Below are positions 61,137-64,000 of a stretch of 64,000 nt of DNA, piece by piece; positions within the stretch are counted from its first letter, which is position 1, and each line of letters opens with the position of its first letter. The translations under genes were made by a program, and so were the position numbers. Location of the stretch: contig OZ038464.1 in the NCBI GenBank assembly GCA_964036295.1, forward strand, positions 11,890,001 through 11,954,000. Direction: 5' to 3'. The DNA comes from Plumapathes pennacea. Lineage: Eukaryota; Cnidaria; Anthozoa; Antipatharia; Myriopathidae. The notes beneath the pieces are model-generated. The model saw nothing but the letters and a program-made list of their open reading frames with translations. It did no database searches and was not told where the DNA came from.

Positions 61137-61175
<39 letters not shown>

Positions 61176-61177
61176 AA
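61133..61177. repeat. (AAAT)n microsatellite
   Basis: About eleven aaat units following aaaaaaacaaa. It may be the tail of an old retroposon whose body is not recognised; the frame before it (60860-61147 +) has no clear domain. Confidence 0.9.
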
Positions 61178-62518
61178 ACTAAATACGAGACTTAAAGCTT
61201 AAAGCTATCCAAGACACAAAAACGTAAATTTTGCTACCCTGTTTAATACAAAGGGCTTTAATTTGATACCCTGTTCAAGACTGCGTTGCACGCGTTTCCA
61301 GTGGAGCATACGAAGAAATCGCGCGAAAAAATGACGAGCGCAAAAAATGTGGTCGAGGGGAGTGAGGAGGAGAAGATCTTCGGAAAATAACCCTGTTTAA
61401 GACACGAAAATGTAAAATTTGATACCCTGCTTAAGATAGAGAACCCTGAAAATGATACCCTATCGGGCGGAACGTCCTATATTTGAAATATATGGGATTA
61501 CCCCCCCCCCGGGGGGGGGGGGGGGAATTTAGCCAACACTTCGGTTCAAAGGTGCTAAAAAGCTTTCGATCGATCGAATTGTAAAATCCAGGTTAACTCC
61601 GCAGTTCGGTTTCAATTTTCGAGAGCAGGTGCCTTGAGAATCAAAGGACTTCAAACGTAAAAGATCAGTTCATCGCTTTTGCGATTTTCAACGTCCTTAC
61701 TTCTGTTTTGGCGGTCAAGTATTCTCAGTCGCAACTGGCCGCCATTTTGCTTGGCAAGGCCTGCGTCAGCGTTATGCACTGTCAGCGGAACCCAGTTCCG
61801 GCGGAAGTTTACACCCATGGAACGCACGAGCGAGCGAGTGAAATTTCCCCCCACTCACAATAACTCGTTCATTGCTTCGCATTCACGAGTTAAAAATTAA
61901 AAGAACGATAAGCTGCGAACAGTATCTCCGGTCAGCGTAACTGGATAACTGCCTTAGCTCCAAATATACAACGTTACATGAAGACTAAAATGGAAGATAT
62001 TCGCGGGAAGACGTTTTAAACCAGGTAAGACTCAAAGTTTTAAAAGCCTTTGTCAGGTTTAGATATAGAAATTCACGTGTACTTTATGACTGGTATTTGT
62101 TTGTTTTTGCATGGCTTGTTAGCGGGTATTTTACTTGGAATTTAGACTGCAGACTTCAGTACTGTTTTTCACGAAAGGAAATAGATTTGCACGCATCAAC
62201 TTGTCGTAAATTACACTAAGACAGTACTTTCAACGTAACGTCAAGTAACGAAAATGAAATGACCCGTCTTCCGCGGGCAACTGGCTGACTGATGTATAAA
62301 TTTTCAGCTTGTGATAACTTTACTCCACAAGAGTGATCAGAGGCAAACTTCTTCCAATACAAAGTAAATTATGTGTAGCCGAGTGCGGAGAAAATGACAG
62401 GCAATCTCTTGGGTTCACGCTGGTCAGACTAGCAGTAAATTATCCTTTGCACTACTCATATTTGTACAACTCATATTTGCACTATTCATGCATTTTGCTC
62501 AAGGAAGGTTATGACAAT
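61178..62518. other. Intergenic, diverged repeats
   Basis: Contains ttagccaacacttcggttcaaag...gctttcgatcgatcg at 61538-61580, which resembles 38733-38775. Overlapping frames on both strands at 61651-61900 have no recognised domain. The phrases ataccctgtttaagac-type recur at 61240, 61400 and 61430. Confidence 0.45.
61501..61526. repeat. C10-G16 run
   Basis: Ten C directly followed by about sixteen G, a self-complementary block that may mark an assembly join or a foldback centre. Confidence 0.85.
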
Positions 62519-62521
62519 TAA

Positions 62522-62924
62522 AGCCCTGGCCAAACAAAATGCAAGTTGATGCAGGTTCGACATGACAGTAAACTTGTATCAACTTTCAAAAGAGTGGCCA
62601 AACGAGATGCAAGTCGATGCAAGCTCATGTGAGTTTTGTAAAAGCTGTCTTTTTTTATGGTTCTGAGTCAGAATCCGAGTCAGATGTCTCGCTTGAGCTG
62701 GAACTTAATTAGTAGGCTTTTTACTTTAATTTGATTATTTCAATTTAGATTTGCCTTTGCTAACAAGCTCTGGGCTGTTTCAGTTGAAAAACTTGCGTTG
62801 ACTTGCATGAAAATTTGAACAGTTCAAATTCGATGCAAGTCCATGCAAGTTGGTGGACAAACAAAACGCAAGTCAGCACAAGTTTGAAATCTTGCATCAA
62901 CTTGTACCTCATTTGGCCAGGGCT
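62522..62924. mobile_element. MITE, 403 bp, GCCCTGGCCAAAC family
   Basis: Begins agccctggccaaac and ends tttggccagggct, flanked by TAA (62519-62521 and 62925-62927). The interior has repeated gatgcaag(t/c)...atgcaagt words in both directions. It belongs to the same family as 37170-37334. Confidence 0.87.
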
Positions 62925-63170
62925 TAAGCCTTTCTAATCGTCTCTGGTTCAGTCTTGACATGGCACAACAAAGATCAGGGAGAATATCTTCAACATTTCA
63001 ATGTTTTTTTTTTTTTTGTTTGTTTTTTTTCTTTTATTAATGTTTAACAGATGCTGGGCTTTGATAGGCTTTGATAACGTAATTCCAAAACAAGTGAAAT
63101 ATGCTACTAAAATGAACCTATAAACATGTACTTCCTTGTAAATACCAAGAGGCACAGTCAGCTGTCTTAA

Positions 63171-63360
63171 ACCTTTCATACCAAGCTCAAAATGCAGACT
63201 CTTCCAACCTTTTAAGAGTAAAATATATGAAAAATGTAGTGAGAATTGATAGTTTAATCAGCTTTCACCTCAGCAAGGTATCAAAAGCCAAGTTCTCCCA
63301 TGTTTCTGGTGAGAAACTGAAGGAGGAAATCGAAGTGGATCACTATTGGGAGTGAATGGG
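63171..63360 (-). mobile_element. piggyBac-like MITE, copy 8
   Basis: Flanked by TTAA at 63167-63170 and 63361-63364. Termini are acctttcatacc and gtgaatggg. It contains tgcagactcttccaacctt, gccaagttctcccatg and ctggtgagaaactgaagg. This is the best-preserved copy. Confidence 0.88.
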
Positions 63361-63364
63361 TTAA

Positions 63365-63720
63365 CCCTTTCATACCAAGCATCATCCAATTCAATTTTCA
63401 CCTTCAGCATCAATTCTCACTACATCACTGAATGGTTGGTTGAGAGAATGGTTGAACAGACCCCTTCACAGTATTGAATGCATGATGGGTAATTAGGGCA
63501 AGAACAATAAAAACATGGCGACGAAGCGTGTGAGAAGTCTCGGTTTAATAGTTAAAATCGCTCACAATCAGAACTACTGAAAGCTTGCAAATGACAATTT
63601 GGAGTGTTTTGAAGTTCCACCAATCAGAAAAACGAATGTATAATGCAGTTTATTTGCCATGATTACCCATCATCCATTCAGTACCGTGAAGGGGTCTATG
63701 GTTGAGAGAATTTGTATATT
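63365..63720 (-). mobile_element. piggyBac-like MITE, copy 9, split by another MITE
   Basis: Starts ccctttcataccaagc right after TTAA 63361-63364, so it is head-to-tail with copy 8 sharing the TTAA. It resumes after the insertion at 63456-63697 and ends ttgaaagggtt. Its interior is shortened. Confidence 0.7.
63456..63697. mobile_element. MITE with 36-bp inverted ends and 8-bp duplication
   Basis: agaccccttcacagtattga (63458) and its inverted partner ending ggggtct (63697) match over 36 bp with three mismatches. ATGGTTGA flanks both sides (63448-63455 and 63698-63705), an 8-bp duplication as in hAT-type elements; the assignment is an inference. Confidence 0.82.
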
Positions 63721-63725
63721 GAAAG

Positions 63726-63910
63726 GGTTCAACCTTTTAACTCCTGAGAGTGATCAACTTCAATGTTCTCCTTTCACTCTCTCACTAGAGATGTGTTTTA
63801 CAGTAATGAGAAGTTGATGTTTACCTCAAAACTGATGTAAGGATCAATTCTCCATTTCTCATTCATACATTTTCTGTATAATTGGTAAGAAGAATCACTA
63901 TATTTACAAA
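63726..63910 (+). mobile_element. piggyBac-like MITE, diverged copy 10
   Basis: Shows the order gatcaacttcaatgttctcc, tttcactctctcactagag, ttctcattcatacattttct and aagaagaatca of the family, heavily changed. Up to 64000 nothing else was recognised. Confidence 0.55.
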
Positions 63911-64000
63911 GCTCAGGGGTTTTTGCAAATATGGTGGCAATCATTTGCTTGGTCAAAGGAGCTATGACAATATTATTAATTGGTTTGACTAAGTCAGACA

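Noticed and set aside
60860..61147. Frame with a DHKPI word as a retroelement RNase H
   Set aside because: Only one short word resembles the Gypsy TDHKPL motif; the flanking residues do not fit the family and the frame ends in an AAAT microsatellite.

Overview
This is nuclear DNA of an animal, most likely an anthozoan cnidarian and probably a stony coral. The reasons are intron-rich genes with GT-AG splice sites, a TFIP11 orthologue, a TPR-CHAT (TTC28-like) gene of the kind expanded in corals and sea anemones, an intronless rhodopsin-class receptor, and many short DNA transposons and foldback elements. The species call is an inference; no database search was possible.

Layout. Positions 1-17620 are a tandem satellite with a ~193-bp monomer (about 91 copies) that runs off the left edge and shows several layers of higher-order repetition. 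It is interrupted at 17621-21060 by unrelated DNA, including a young 2.07-kb Ty3/Gypsy-type element (18629-20698) with two identical 106-bp LTRs, a 5-bp target duplication and only the 3' part of pol. The satellite resumes at 21061 and decays by about 23845.

Positions 24390-35699 (+) hold the last 16 coding exons of TFIP11, a spliceosome-disassembly factor, ending at a clear stop codon. The N-terminal exons with the G-patch are not in the window, so the satellite appears to lie inside a TFIP11 intron longer than 24 kb, unless the assembly is wrong. The visible introns carry nested MITEs, foldback hairpins and minisatellites.

Positions 35700-39931 are mostly repeats, with two small unrecognised minus-strand open frames. 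Positions 39932-46248 (-) are a TPR-CHAT gene with about 34 near-identical 120-bp TPR units and a C-terminal caspase-like CHAT domain with its His and Cys in place. It carries four apparent 1-nt frameshifts and a ~660-bp foldback insertion, so it is called a pseudogene, with possible assembly error noted. Positions 50825-51709 (-) encode an intact class A GPCR.

The rest is transposon-rich. The most striking element is a 2065-bp giant foldback (52129-54193) with ~0.8-kb arms and a perfect 9-bp target duplication, as in Mutator-like elements. Copies of a ~0.7-kb dispersed repeat flank the GPCR. From 57 kb to the right edge no gene was recognised; several MITEs with clear ends are present. No prokaryotic features, CRISPR array, tRNA or rRNA gene was seen.
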